Positions 35,051 through 44,388 of a stretch of DNA of 64,000 nucleotides are shown here, piece after piece; positions within the stretch are counted from its first letter, which is position 1; each line of letters begins with the position of its first letter. The translations under genes were made by a program, and so were the position numbers. The notes under the pieces were generated by a model, which searched no databases, was not told where the DNA came from, and was given only the letters and a program-made list of their open reading frames with translations. Source of the stretch: Arcobacter arenosus (GTDB lineage: Bacteria; Campylobacterota; Campylobacteria; Campylobacterales; Arcobacteraceae); assembly GCF_005771535.1 (NCBI RefSeq), contig NZ_VANU01000002.1:1-64000 (forward strand). The letters are read 5' to 3'.

Positions 35051-35189
35051 CCTTATTATTTGATAAATCTCAACTATTAATATTGAGTTTTTATGATCTA
35101 TTTTTATACTATACTAATTTAATAAAGTATTATTATATCCCCTATAAACACCATTAAATAGGTAATTTTAATATTTTTTATCAAATTAC

Positions 35190-35218
35190 TTGACATTTAT
35201 TTTAAAATACTATACAAT
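35190..35218 (+). promoter_or_regulatory. metY promoter
   Basis: -35 TTGACA (35190-35195) and -10 TACAAT (35213-35218) are separated by 17 bases and lie 51 bases upstream of the metY start. Confidence 0.65.
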
Positions 35219-35269
35219 TTCAATAAGAATTAAAATAATAGACTTTACAAAAGGTAAATGGAGGGATAT

Positions 35270-36538
35270 ATGAGAAAAGAAACTATTGCAGTTCATGGTG
35301 GATATAACAATAAAGAGGGATGGGGAACAATGAATGTACCTGTTGCTCAAACAACTGCATATGCATTTAGAGATGCTGAACATGCAGCAAATTTATTTGC
35401 ATTAAAAGAGTTAGGTTCAATCTATTCTAGATTAACAAACCCTACTACTGATGTATTAGAACAAAGATTTGCACAATTAGAAGGTGGTGCAGCGGCTATT
35501 TGTGTAGCTTCTGGACAATCTGCTATTTTTTATGCTGTTGCAAATGTAGCAGAAGCTGGAGATAATGTATTAATCTCTGATAAGCTTTATGGTGGAGCAG
35601 TTACACTTTTAACTTATACTTTAAAAAGATTTGGAATCTCAACAAAAGTATTTAAAAGTGCAGATGCCTCTGATTTAGAAGAACAAATTGATGAAAATAC
35701 AAAAGCTATTTTCTTTGAATCTTTATCAAACCCTCAAATTGCTATTGCAGATGTAGAGAAAATTGTAGAGATTGCAAAAAGAAATGGTGTTTTAACTATT
35801 TGTGATAATACAGTAGCAAGTGCTGCGTTGTTTAACCCAATTAAATGGGGTGTAGATGTAGTTGTTCACTCAACTTCAAAATATACAAATGGTCAAGGTT
35901 CAGCAATTGGTGGAATTATTGTTGAAAGAGATGGTTTAGCAGAGTTTTTTAAAGAGAATTCAAAAAGATATTATCACTTTGTAGAGCCAGATGTTTCATA
36001 CCATGGTTTAGTTTATGTAGATGTTCCTCTACCAAACTTTTGTCTAAGAATTAGACTAAACTTATTAAGAGATATTGGAGCTTGTCAATCTCCTCATAAC
36101 TCTTGGTTATTGTTACAAACAATTGAGACTTTAGGTATTAGAATGGAAAAACATTCTAATAGTGCATTAACAGTTGCTAAATTTTTAGAAGCTAATCCAA
36201 AAGTAAAATCGGTAAATTACCCAGGATTAGAATCAAGTCCATATTATGAAAAAGCACAAAAATATTTTAAAGATGGTAAGGCATCAGGTCTTATCTCATT
36301 TGAAGTAGCAGATTTTGAAACTGCTAAAAAAGTAATTGATTCAGCGAAGTTATTTAGTGTAGTTGTAAATATTGGTGATTCTAAATCACTTATTGTACAC
36401 CCAGCTTCAACAACTCACTCTCAAATGACTGAAAGTGAGTTAAAAGATGCTGGTATTAATCCGACTACAATTAGGTTATCTATTGGATTAGAAGATCCAC
36501 AAGATTTAATTGAAGATTTAGAGCAAGCATTAAGCTAA
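35270..36538 (+). CDS. metY: O-acetylhomoserine sulfhydrylase
   Basis: MetY makes homocysteine from O-acetylhomoserine and sulfide. The 422-residue PLP enzyme of the Cys/Met metabolism family has the lysine motif VVHSTSKYTNGQGSAIGG (about 200-217), the IYSRLTNPTTDVLEQRFAQLEGG start, and the C-terminal SLIVHPASTTHSQM. The start at 35270 has GGAGGG at 4 bases; the in-frame ATG at 35258 lies upstream of that site and was not chosen. It heads the sulfur block, followed by the Rrf2 regulator 12 bases later. Confidence 0.93.
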   Translation: MRKETIAVHGGYNNKEGWGTMNVPVAQTTAYAFRDAEHAANLFALKELGSIYSRLTNPTTDVLEQRFAQLEGGAAAICVASGQSAIFYAVANVAEAGDNVLISDKLYGGAVTLLTYTLKRFGISTKVFKSADASDLEEQIDENTKAIFFESLSNPQIAIADVEKIVEIAKRNGVLTICDNTVASAALFNPIKWGVDVVVHSTSKYTNGQGSAIGGIIVERDGLAEFFKENSKRYYHFVEPDVSYHGLVYVDVPLPNFCLRIRLNLLRDIGACQSPHNSWLLLQTIETLGIRMEKHSNSALTVAKFLEANPKVKSVNYPGLESSPYYEKAQKYFKDGKASGLISFEVADFETAKKVIDSAKLFSVVVNIGDSKSLIVHPASTTHSQMTESELKDAGINPTTIRLSIGLEDPQDLIEDLEQALS

Positions 36539-36550
36539 AAAGGTTTAATT

Positions 36551-36964
36551 ATGCCACTGATTTCAACAAAAGGGGTATATGGTTTAACAGCTATGTACCA
36601 ACTTAGTAAGCACAAAGAAGATACTCCAGTTCAAATCAAAGAGATATCTTCAAGTGCTAATATTCCTCAAAACTACTTAGAACAACTGCTTAGTAAACTA
36701 AGACGAGCAGAACTTGTAAGAAGTATTAGAGGTGCAAGAGGTGGTTATATTTTGGCAAAAGAACCAAAAGATATTTTAGTAAAAGATATTTTAATTGCTT
36801 TAGAGGGTGATTTAAAAGTTATTGATAGTAGCACTGAAAACCCTATTTTGAACATATTTTTTGACGAAGCAAAAGAAAATACTAAGAAGATTTTTAATAT
36901 CTCTTTGGCTCAACTTGATGATTATCAAGATAAATATAACGAATTTTTACATTACAGTATCTAG
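36551..36964 (+). CDS. Rrf2 family regulator, CymR-like
   Basis: The 137-residue winged-helix protein has the Rrf2 core: KGVYGLTAMYQLSKHK, IPQNYLEQLLSKLRRAELVRSIRGARGGYIL. It has no cysteine at all, so it cannot bind the Fe-S cluster of IscR or NsrR. A cysteine-free Rrf2 beside cysK resembles CymR, the cysteine-metabolism repressor that in Firmicutes works in a complex with CysK. It lies between metY and cysK. Confidence 0.8.
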   Translation: MPLISTKGVYGLTAMYQLSKHKEDTPVQIKEISSSANIPQNYLEQLLSKLRRAELVRSIRGARGGYILAKEPKDILVKDILIALEGDLKVIDSSTENPILNIFFDEAKENTKKIFNISLAQLDDYQDKYNEFLHYSI

Positions 36965-36970
36965 GTGAGA

Positions 36971-37074
36971 AGAACAACTCGTTGTTCTCTTTAGAATTTG
37001 CTACTTTTAAGTGGATTTTATATCCACTGATAAAAAGTAGAAAGATATGAAAAAGGTCCCTTAAAATTTGGGAC
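36971..37074 (+). promoter_or_regulatory. structured leader upstream of cysK
   Basis: Three hairpins lie in the 128-base gap between the Rrf2 gene and cysK: a 7-base-pair stem with a CTCG loop (36971-36988), a long stem with internal loop (37001-37016 with 37022-37040), and GTCCC/GGGAC (37056-37074) just before the cysK ribosome binding site. It may be a terminator plus a regulated leader. No known riboswitch was recognised. Confidence 0.45.
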
Positions 37075-37092
37075 AAATTATAAGGATATAAA

Positions 37093-38019
37093 ATGAAATT
37101 TGCAGAAAACGTTACAGAATTAATTGGAAATACACCACTGGTAAAATTAAACAAAGCTAGTAAAGAATCAGGTGCAACTGTTCTTGGAAAATGTGAGTTT
37201 ATGAACCCTACTCACTCTGTAAAAGATAGAATTGGTACAAATATGATTAAAACTGCTTTAGAGCAAGGTCTAATCAATGAATCAACAACTGTAATTGAGC
37301 CAACATCAGGAAATACTGGTATTGCTTTAGCTTCAGTTTGTGCTGGTTTAGGAATTAAATTAATCCTTACAATGCCATCATCAATGAGTATTGAAAGAAG
37401 AAAACTTTTAAAAGCTTTAGGTGCCCAGCTTGTATTAACTGAGCCAGAAAAAGGGATGAAAGGTGCAATTGATAAGGCAAATGAATTAGCTGAAACAACA
37501 GCAAATTCATTTATTCCACAACAATTTGCAAATGGTGCAAACCCAGATATCCACAGAAAAACAACTGCAAAAGAGATTCTTGCAGATACTGATGGAAAAA
37601 TTGATATCTTAGTTGCAGCTATTGGTACAGGTGGTTCTATTACTGGTATTGGTGAAGTTTTAAAACAACATAACCCAGATATCCAAGTTGTTGCGGTTGA
37701 GCCTGAAGCATCTCCAGTTTTAAGTGGTGGTAAGCCAGGTCCACATAAAATTCAAGGTATTGGTGCAGGATTTGTTCCAGATGTATTAAATACTGATTTA
37801 TTTGAAGAGATTGTTAAAATTTCAAATGAAGATGCAATTGCAACTTCAAGAGAATTAGCAAAAACTGAAGGTTTATTAGTTGGAATTTCAGCAGGTGCAA
37901 ATGTTTTAGCAGCTACAAGAATAGCTTCTAAACCAGAAAACAAAGGTAAAACGATTGTTACAATTCTTTGTGACACAGGTGAGAGATATTTAAGTTCAGG
38001 ATTATATGACGATGAGTAA
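37093..38019 (+). CDS. cysK: cysteine synthase A
   Basis: CysK makes cysteine from O-acetylserine and sulfide. The 308-residue protein carries the PLP lysine in [11 protein letters not shown] (about 37-47), the substrate loop TSGNTGIA (about 71-78), and [14 protein letters not shown] near 179. The C-terminus closes with [16 protein letters not shown] structured leader precedes it. DUF2061 and cysH follow in the same direction. Confidence 0.95.
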   Translation: MKFAENVTELIGNTPLVKLNKASKESGATVLGKCEFMNPTHSVKDRIGTNMIKTALEQGLINESTTVIEPTSGNTGIALASVCAGLGIKLILTMPSSMSIERRKLLKALGAQLVLTEPEKGMKGAIDKANELAETTANSFIPQQFANGANPDIHRKTTAKEILADTDGKIDILVAAIGTGGSITGIGEVLKQHNPDIQVVAVEPEASPVLSGGKPGPHKIQGIGAGFVPDVLNTDLFEEIVKISNEDAIATSRELAKTEGLLVGISAGANVLAATRIASKPENKGKTIVTILCDTGERYLSSGLYDDE

Positions 38020-38061
38020 AAACTCATCCTCTCATATAAACATTTAGTTTGAGAGGTAAAA

Positions 38062-38286
38062 ATGGCAGAAAAGGCAAGACGATCCATTGCTAAAACTGTC
38101 TCTTGGCGAACTGTCGGAACACTTGATACTATAATCATCTCCTATTTTATAACTGGTAACCTTACTATGGCCGCGTCAATTGGTTCAATAGAACTATTTA
38201 CAAAAATGGCCCTATACTACTTTCATGAAAGAGCTTGGAATAAGATCTCTTTTGGGAAAGTACAGGAACCAGATTATCAAATTTGA
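38062..38286 (+). CDS. DUF2061 small membrane protein
   Basis: The 74-residue protein matches DUF2061: KTVSWRTVGTLDTIIISYFITG, then ASIGSIELFTKMALYYFHERAWNKI. Two membrane segments (about 19-37 and 40-56) are present. DUF2061 genes recur beside sulfate assimilation genes in proteobacteria. The function is unknown. It lies in the cysK-cysH interval and is probably co-transcribed. Confidence 0.88.
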   Translation: MAEKARRSIAKTVSWRTVGTLDTIIISYFITGNLTMAASIGSIELFTKMALYYFHERAWNKISFGKVQEPDYQI

Positions 38287-38311
38287 TAAAAAATAAATAT
38301 AGGTAATAGAT

Positions 38312-39010
38312 ATGCATGAGATTAACGTATTAAATGAGAAGTTTGCAAGAGCAGAGGCAAGTGAGATTTTAGAGTACTTCATAAATGAGTACAAAGACAA
38401 AACAGCTTTATCAAGTAGTTTAGGTGCAGAGGATCAAGTTTTAACTGATTTAATGTTAAAAATTGACAAAAATGCAAATATATTTACTCTAGATACAGGA
38501 AGATTACACCCTGAAACCTATGATGTAATGGATGCAACAAATCTAAAATATGGGGTAAAAATAAATGTTTTTTTCCCTTTAAATGATGATGTGCAAGAGT
38601 TGTATTCAACTCAAGGAATAAATGGGCACTTTGAAAGTATAGAAAACAGAAAAAGATGCTGTGGTATTAGAAAGATTGAACCACTAAAAAGAGCTTTAAA
38701 ACCTTTAAAAGTTTGGATTACAGGATTAAGAGCTACACAAAGTGTGACAAGAGTAGATATGCCAGTTGTTGAATGGGATGAAAACTTTGAAGTTATCAAA
38801 GTAAACCCACTTATAAACTGGAGTGAAGAGGATGTATGGGATTACATTAAAGCAAATAATGTTCCATATAACAAACTACATGACCAAGGTTTTCCAAGTA
38901 TTGGATGTGCACCCTGTACCAGAGCCATTAAACCTGGTGAAGATATAAGAGCTGGTAGATGGTGGTGGGAAAACCCAGAACACAAAGAGTGTGGTTTACA
39001 CGCAAAATAA
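38312..39010 (+). CDS. cysH: adenylylsulfate (APS) reductase
   Basis: The 232-residue protein reduces activated sulfate to sulfite with thioredoxin. The P-loop-like SSSLGAEDQ (about 34-42), the cysteine pair RCCGIRK (116-117) and CAPC (199-202) supply four iron-sulfur ligands, and the catalytic cysteine is in ECGLH (227). That Fe-S set marks an APS-type rather than a PAPS-type reductase, and no APS kinase is in the window. cysD follows. Confidence 0.93.
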   Translation: MHEINVLNEKFARAEASEILEYFINEYKDKTALSSSLGAEDQVLTDLMLKIDKNANIFTLDTGRLHPETYDVMDATNLKYGVKINVFFPLNDDVQELYSTQGINGHFESIENRKRCCGIRKIEPLKRALKPLKVWITGLRATQSVTRVDMPVVEWDENFEVIKVNPLINWSEEDVWDYIKANNVPYNKLHDQGFPSIGCAPCTRAIKPGEDIRAGRWWWENPEHKECGLHAK

Positions 39011-39031
39011 AAAATTAACGGAATTATAGAT

Positions 39032-39955
39032 ATGAATGAAATTAATATAAGTCAAGAAAGACTAACACACCTAAAACAACTAGAAGCAGAATCAATGCAC
39101 ATAATGAAAGAAGTAGTAGCAGAGTTTAGTAACCCTGGTATGCTTTATAGTGTAGGTAAAGATTCTTCAGTGATGTTACACTTGCTACAAAAAGCCTTTT
39201 ACCCAGCACCTCCGCCACTTCCATTAATGCATGTGGATACAAAATGGAAATTTAAAGAGATGATAGAGTTTAGAGATAGACGTGCTAAAGAAGTAGGTAT
39301 GGAATTAATCGTTTACTCAAACCCAAAAGGAATTGAAATGGATATTTCACCTTTTGAACATGGATCTGCTTTACATACAGATATTATGAAAACAGAAGGT
39401 TTAAAAAATGCACTAAATATCCAAAAGTTTGATGCAGTATTTGGTGGAGCAAGAAGAGATGAAGAAAAATCTAGAGCAAAAGAGAGAATTTACTCTTTTA
39501 GAGATAAAAACCATAGATGGGATCCAAAAAACCAAAGACCTGAACTTTGGAATATCTATAATGGAAAACATACTCAAGGTGAATCAATTAGAGTATTCCC
39601 ATTGTCTAACTGGACAGAATTAGATATTTGGCAATATATCTATTTAGAAAATATTGATATTCCTGATTTATACTTCTCAAAAGAGCGAGAAGTAGTTGAA
39701 TATATGGGTACAAAAATCATGGTTGATGATGAGAGAATGCCTGAAGAGCTAAGACGTACAGCTAAAAAAGAAAAAGTTAGATTTAGAACACTTGGATGTT
39801 ATCCTCTAACTGGAGCAGTAAACTCTGAAGCAACAACATTACCTGAAATCATTCAAGAGATGTTAGTTTGTACAACAAGTGAAAGACAAGGAAGATTAAT
39901 AGATAGTGATGGTGATGCATCAATGGAGAAAAAGAAACAAGAAGGGTATTTTTAA
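39032..39955 (+). CDS. cysD: sulfate adenylyltransferase subunit 2
   Basis: CysD is the adenylyl-transferring subunit of ATP sulfurylase. The 307-residue protein begins with [20 protein letters not shown] and has the PP-loop motif [11 protein letters not shown] (about 41-51), then [21 protein letters not shown] and [10 protein letters not shown]. cysN follows immediately and the two subunits act together, CysN supplying GTPase energy. Confidence 0.96.
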   Translation: MNEINISQERLTHLKQLEAESMHIMKEVVAEFSNPGMLYSVGKDSSVMLHLLQKAFYPAPPPLPLMHVDTKWKFKEMIEFRDRRAKEVGMELIVYSNPKGIEMDISPFEHGSALHTDIMKTEGLKNALNIQKFDAVFGGARRDEEKSRAKERIYSFRDKNHRWDPKNQRPELWNIYNGKHTQGESIRVFPLSNWTELDIWQYIYLENIDIPDLYFSKEREVVEYMGTKIMVDDERMPEELRRTAKKEKVRFRTLGCYPLTGAVNSEATTLPEIIQEMLVCTTSERQGRLIDSDGDASMEKKKQEGYF

Positions 39956-39956
39956 G

Positions 39957-41420
39957 ATGGCACATCAATCAGATTTAATAGCAACAAATATAGAACAATA
40001 TTTAAAAGAGCATGAGAATAAAGAGATTCTTAGATTTATAACTTGTGGAAGTGTTGATGATGGTAAATCTACACTAATAGGAAGATTACTTTATGATTCA
40101 AAGATGATTTTTGAAGATCAATTAGCTTCTATTGAAAAAGATAGTAAAAAAAGTGGAACTACTGGTGATAAAATTGACTTAGCACTTTTAGTTGATGGAT
40201 TAGCAAGTGAGAGAGAACAAGGTATTACAATTGATGTTGCCTATAGATTTTTCTCAACTGATAAAAGAAAATTTATTATTGCAGATACTCCAGGTCATGA
40301 ACAATATACAAGAAATATGGCAACAGGAGCATCAACAGCAGATTTAGCAATTATTCTTGTTGATGCAAGACAAGGTATTTTAACTCAAACTAAAAGACAC
40401 TCATATATTGCATCTTTATTAGGGATTAAAAACCTAGTAGTTGCTATTAATAAAATGGATTTAGTTGATTTTTCAGAAGATGTGTTTGAAAAAATCAAAG
40501 CAGATTATAAAGAGATTATTGAATACCTACCTCATAATAGAGATTTAAATATTCAATTTATTCCTATTTCTGCACTTGATGGAGATAATATATTAACAAA
40601 CTCTCCTAAAGCACCTTGGTATAAAGATAAACCTTTAATGGAGATTCTTGATACTACGCCAATTCATAAGGATGAATCTGATTCATTTAGATTGCCAGTT
40701 CAATATGTAATAAGACCACACTTAAACTTTAGAGGGTTTTCTGGAACTATTGCAAGTGGAAGTATCAGTGTTGGAGATGAAATTACTGTATTACCATCAA
40801 GAAAAACATCTAAAGTTAAATCAATAGTATCTAATGATATTAAAGATTTAAGACCAATTGGAAAAGATGAGCAAGTTGAAACTATTCAAACTGCATTTGC
40901 TCCAATGGCAACAACTATTACACTTGAAGATGAGATTGATATTTCAAGAGGGGATATGATTGTAAAATCAGATGATATTCCTAAAGTATCTAATCATTTA
41001 TCAGCAATGGTAGTATGGATGGATGAGACTCCATTAAAGTTAAACCAAAACTATGTAATTAAAAGAGCTACATCAGTATTAAATGGAGCATTTAATTCAA
41101 TAGAGTTTAAAAAGAATATTAATACATTTGAAGAGGTTGATGCAAATGAACTTGCTTTAAATGATATAGCAAAAGTTACTGTATCTTTAGATAGAGAAAT
41201 AGCAGTAGACCCATATCATGAGAATAGATATACAGGAAGTTTTATTATTATTGACAAATATACTAATTCTACTGTTGGTGCTGGTATGATTGTGAGTTCT
41301 ATTGAAGGCTTTGCACATTTAGAAGAAGAGAAAAAAGTTTATACTCAAGCAGAGATTGAGTTAAATGCATATATTAGAAAGAACTTCCCTGAGTGGGGTT
41401 GTAAAGAGATTTTAGGATAA
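39957..41420 (+). CDS. cysN: sulfate adenylyltransferase subunit 1
   Basis: The 487-residue GTPase subunit of ATP sulfurylase has the elongation-factor-like motifs ITCGSVDDGKSTLIGRLLYD (G1, about 25-44), DTPGHEQYTRN (G3) and NKMD (G4). The start at 39957 is 1 base after the cysD stop with GAAGGG upstream; an in-frame start at 39906 lies inside cysD. No CysC (APS kinase) fusion is present, consistent with an APS reductase pathway. Confidence 0.96.
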   Translation: MAHQSDLIATNIEQYLKEHENKEILRFITCGSVDDGKSTLIGRLLYDSKMIFEDQLASIEKDSKKSGTTGDKIDLALLVDGLASEREQGITIDVAYRFFSTDKRKFIIADTPGHEQYTRNMATGASTADLAIILVDARQGILTQTKRHSYIASLLGIKNLVVAINKMDLVDFSEDVFEKIKADYKEIIEYLPHNRDLNIQFIPISALDGDNILTNSPKAPWYKDKPLMEILDTTPIHKDESDSFRLPVQYVIRPHLNFRGFSGTIASGSISVGDEITVLPSRKTSKVKSIVSNDIKDLRPIGKDEQVETIQTAFAPMATTITLEDEIDISRGDMIVKSDDIPKVSNHLSAMVVWMDETPLKLNQNYVIKRATSVLNGAFNSIEFKKNINTFEEVDANELALNDIAKVTVSLDREIAVDPYHENRYTGSFIIIDKYTNSTVGAGMIVSSIEGFAHLEEEKKVYTQAEIELNAYIRKNFPEWGCKEILG

Positions 41421-41424
41421 ATCA

Positions 41425-42987
41425 ATGGCAGAGAAAGAAACAAAAGCTCAACGTGTTGAGCGAATAAAAAAAGAAAAGGATGGACTTGATGTAATCAAGG
41501 ACATCCATAGATATGCCCAAACTGGTGAAGAAGTAGACCCTGAAGATATTGATAGATTTAAATGGTATGGAATGTACACACAAAATAAAAATCTACAAGG
41601 GGAAGATGATAATACCTTGTATTTTATGCTTAGGGTTAAACTTATAGGGGGAGAATTAACTTTACCTCAACTAAAAGTTATGGCTGAAATTTGTGAAAAA
41701 CACGCAAGGGGAACTGCTGATTTTACAACAAGACAAGATTTACAGTTTCACTTTATAAAAGTTGCAGATTTACCAGAAGTATTTAGATTACTTGAGACTG
41801 TTGGATTAAGTTCAATTTTTGCAGCAGGGGATGTACCAAGAAATGTTGTTTCTTGTCCAGTAAATGGCATTGACCATGAAGAGATAGCTGATGTTACACA
41901 TATTGTTGAAAACTTAAACGCATTTTTCAAAGGGAATAGAGAATTTTCTAATCTTCCAAGAAAATATAAAGTTGGTGTGAATGGATGTTCTAAAAACTGT
42001 ATGCACCATGAGATGCAAGATGTAAGTTTCAATGCAGTTAAAAAAGAAAATGGAGAAATTGAATTTGCTGTAAGCGTTGGTGGAGGTTTAGCTTCAAATA
42101 GAAGAGTTGCTGAGCATATTGGATATGTAACTGAAGAGCAAATTATTCCTTTAACACAAGAGATTACTAGAATCTATAGAGACCATGGATTAAGAGAAAA
42201 AAGAACAAAAGCTAGACTTGGTCACCTAATTGAATTTTGGGGATTAGAAAAGTTTGTTGATACTCTTAAAGAAAATATTGATTTTGAAATCAAAACGCCA
42301 AAAGAGATTGAATATACACACTCAAAATATAGAGAACATTTTGGTATTCATGAATCAAAAATTGAAGGTTCAAGTTTTATTGGATGTGCTTTAAATTCTG
42401 GACATATTGGTTTAGATGGATTAAACAACTTAATTTCTATTTTTGAAAAGTATGATGCAAAAGCGTTAAAAGCAACAGTTACTCAAAATATTGTAATAAC
42501 TGATGTGCCATCACAAAATGCAAAAGATATGGCTGATGAATTAGAAAAAGTTGCTATTTCACCATTCCCATCTAATTTTAAAGCAAGAATTCAAGCTTGT
42601 ACAGGACTTGATTTTTGTAAATTTGCAATCTCTGAAACAAAGGGTGTTGCTAAAAATCTAGTTGAACACTTGGAAACAAAATTTCCTGAGTTTAGTGAAA
42701 GAGTAACCATAAGTGTAAACGGATGTCCAAACTCATGTGCCCATCCACATATCGTTGATATTGGACTTATGGGAACAAAAACAAGAGATGAGGAAGGGGT
42801 TATGACTGAAGGGTTTGAACTTCTAGTTGGTGGATTTTTAGAAGGTGCTAATTCACAGTTTAACAAAAAAACTGGTATAAAATTTCCATTGAATAAAGTA
42901 AATGAAACTATAGAAAATTTAGTCATAGACTACCAAAATTCTGAGTTTTCAAACTTTAGAGACTTTTTATTAACTAAAGCAAAATAA
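41425..42987 (+). CDS. ferredoxin-type sulfite/nitrite reductase
   Basis: The 520-residue protein is a NirA/Sir-type siroheme and 4Fe-4S enzyme. The cluster and siroheme cysteines are present in ACTGLDFCKFA (C-x5-C) and NGCPNSCAHP (C-x3-C). The N-terminal half has the duplicated ferredoxin-like and nitrite/sulfite reductase domains (ADFTTRQDLQFHF, NVVSCPVNGIDHEE). Given the operon it probably makes sulfide from sulfite. Nitrite reduction remains possible by family. It ends the sulfur run at a hairpin. Confidence 0.88.
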   Translation: MAEKETKAQRVERIKKEKDGLDVIKDIHRYAQTGEEVDPEDIDRFKWYGMYTQNKNLQGEDDNTLYFMLRVKLIGGELTLPQLKVMAEICEKHARGTADFTTRQDLQFHFIKVADLPEVFRLLETVGLSSIFAAGDVPRNVVSCPVNGIDHEEIADVTHIVENLNAFFKGNREFSNLPRKYKVGVNGCSKNCMHHEMQDVSFNAVKKENGEIEFAVSVGGGLASNRRVAEHIGYVTEEQIIPLTQEITRIYRDHGLREKRTKARLGHLIEFWGLEKFVDTLKENIDFEIKTPKEIEYTHSKYREHFGIHESKIEGSSFIGCALNSGHIGLDGLNNLISIFEKYDAKALKATVTQNIVITDVPSQNAKDMADELEKVAISPFPSNFKARIQACTGLDFCKFAISETKGVAKNLVEHLETKFPEFSERVTISVNGCPNSCAHPHIVDIGLMGTKTRDEEGVMTEGFELLVGGFLEGANSQFNKKTGIKFPLNKVNETIENLVIDYQNSEFSNFRDFLLTKAK

Positions 42988-42989
42988 AT

Positions 42990-43011
42990 CTTAGGAGTTA
43001 AAACTCCTAGG
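42990..43011 (+). terminator. terminator after the cys operon
   Basis: A 10-base-pair stem including one wobble (42990-42999 with 43002-43011) with a tight loop is followed by GTTTATT. Confidence 0.6.
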
Positions 43012-43054
43012 TTTATTAATATTATCTATAATAAAAATAAGTTAAAATTATTAC

Positions 43055-44377
43055 ATGAAAAAAGATATTTTTAGACCATTTTTTGATGAAAATACAAATG
43101 TATTAGATTTTATAAGATATAACACCATTGGCAAAAGCAAAAAAGAGTACTTTGATTATACAGCCTCGGGACTTGGATTTAGACAAGTAGAGAATAGAAT
43201 TAGAGATGTATTAGAAACTTACGCAAATACTCACTCAAAAGAATCTGCTAATGCCAACATTACAAATCAATATTATAATGAAGCCTTAGAATCTTTAAAA
43301 AACTCATTAGAATTGAATGATGAATTTTCTATTATCCCTGGTGGTTGTGGAGCAACAGCTGCTATTAAAAAATTTCAAGAATTAATTGGAATATATATCC
43401 CACCTGCAACATTAAAAAGATTTAATATAACAGTGGCTAAAAAAAAGCTTCCATTAGTTATTGTTGGTCCCTATGAGCATCACTCAAATGAGATTAGCTA
43501 CAGAGAAGCTTTATGTGAAGTAAAAAGAATTCAACTTGATAAAAATGGACTAGTTGATTTAAGACAATTAAAGGAAATCTTACAAGAGAATAGACATAGA
43601 GAGATAATTGGAAGTTTTTGTATCGCTTCAAATGTAACTGGGATTGTAACACCCTATGAAGAGATTTCAAGATTACTTAGACTTTACGGTGCAACAGTTT
43701 GTTTTGATGCAGCGGCAAGCAGTCCATATATGAATATCCCTTGTGAACTATATGATGCCTTATTTATCTCTCCCCACAAACTTTTAGGAGGTCCTGGTAG
43801 TTGTGGTATCTTAGTTGTTAGGAACTCTTTAATTGACAATTCCCTTGCTCCATCTTTCGCAGGTGGTGGTACAGTTTCATATGTAAACTCACAAATGCAA
43901 GAGTATGAAAAAGAGATTACAACTAGAGAAACAGCTGGAACACCGGGAATATTACAACTAATTCGTGCAGCACTAGCATATAAGCTTAGAAATGAGATTG
44001 GTTTTGAGTTTATTTGTGACCAAAAGAATATGTTACTAAATCACTTCTTAGAAGAGATAAAGAAAATCCCAAATATAAAAATCTACGGGAATCTTGATTC
44101 AAAAAATATTGGGATTATCTCTTTTAATATTGAAGATATAAATCCATATGATATCTGTGAAAGGCTTTCTGAAAATGATGGAATTCAAACAAGAGCAGGT
44201 TGTTCTTGTGCGGGACCTTATGGACACGATTTATTAGGCTTTAACACTAAAGAAGAGATTAAACAAAAGCCAGGTTGGATTAGAATTTCAATACATTATT
44301 CACAAACCTTAGAAGATATTGATAATCTTCTAAAAGCTTTAAATAAATCTGTAGTAAAAGCAAGTAATCTAAAATAA
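43055..44377 (+). CDS. class V aminotransferase, cysteine-desulfurase-like
   Basis: The 440-residue PLP enzyme has the Schiff-base lysine in FISPHKLLGGPGSCGILV (about 229-246), the PGGCGATAAI segment, CFDAAASSPY (aspartate to PLP), and GCSCAGPYGHDLL near the C-terminus, where a cysteine lies at the position of the catalytic cysteine of desulfurases. It is not a clear NifS/IscS or SufS, but a sibling family often annotated as aminotransferase class V. It follows the cys operon with its own short gap. Substrate is unknown. Confidence 0.8.
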   Translation: MKKDIFRPFFDENTNVLDFIRYNTIGKSKKEYFDYTASGLGFRQVENRIRDVLETYANTHSKESANANITNQYYNEALESLKNSLELNDEFSIIPGGCGATAAIKKFQELIGIYIPPATLKRFNITVAKKKLPLVIVGPYEHHSNEISYREALCEVKRIQLDKNGLVDLRQLKEILQENRHREIIGSFCIASNVTGIVTPYEEISRLLRLYGATVCFDAAASSPYMNIPCELYDALFISPHKLLGGPGSCGILVVRNSLIDNSLAPSFAGGGTVSYVNSQMQEYEKEITTRETAGTPGILQLIRAALAYKLRNEIGFEFICDQKNMLLNHFLEEIKKIPNIKIYGNLDSKNIGIISFNIEDINPYDICERLSENDGIQTRAGCSCAGPYGHDLLGFNTKEEIKQKPGWIRISIHYSQTLEDIDNLLKALNKSVVKASNLK

Positions 44378-44388
44378 ATTAGATTACT
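44363..44388. terminator. bidirectional terminator between convergent genes
   Basis: A 10-base-pair stem (44363-44372 with 44379-44388) with loop AATAAA covers the stop codons of the aminotransferase and of the cytochrome gene. Confidence 0.6.
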
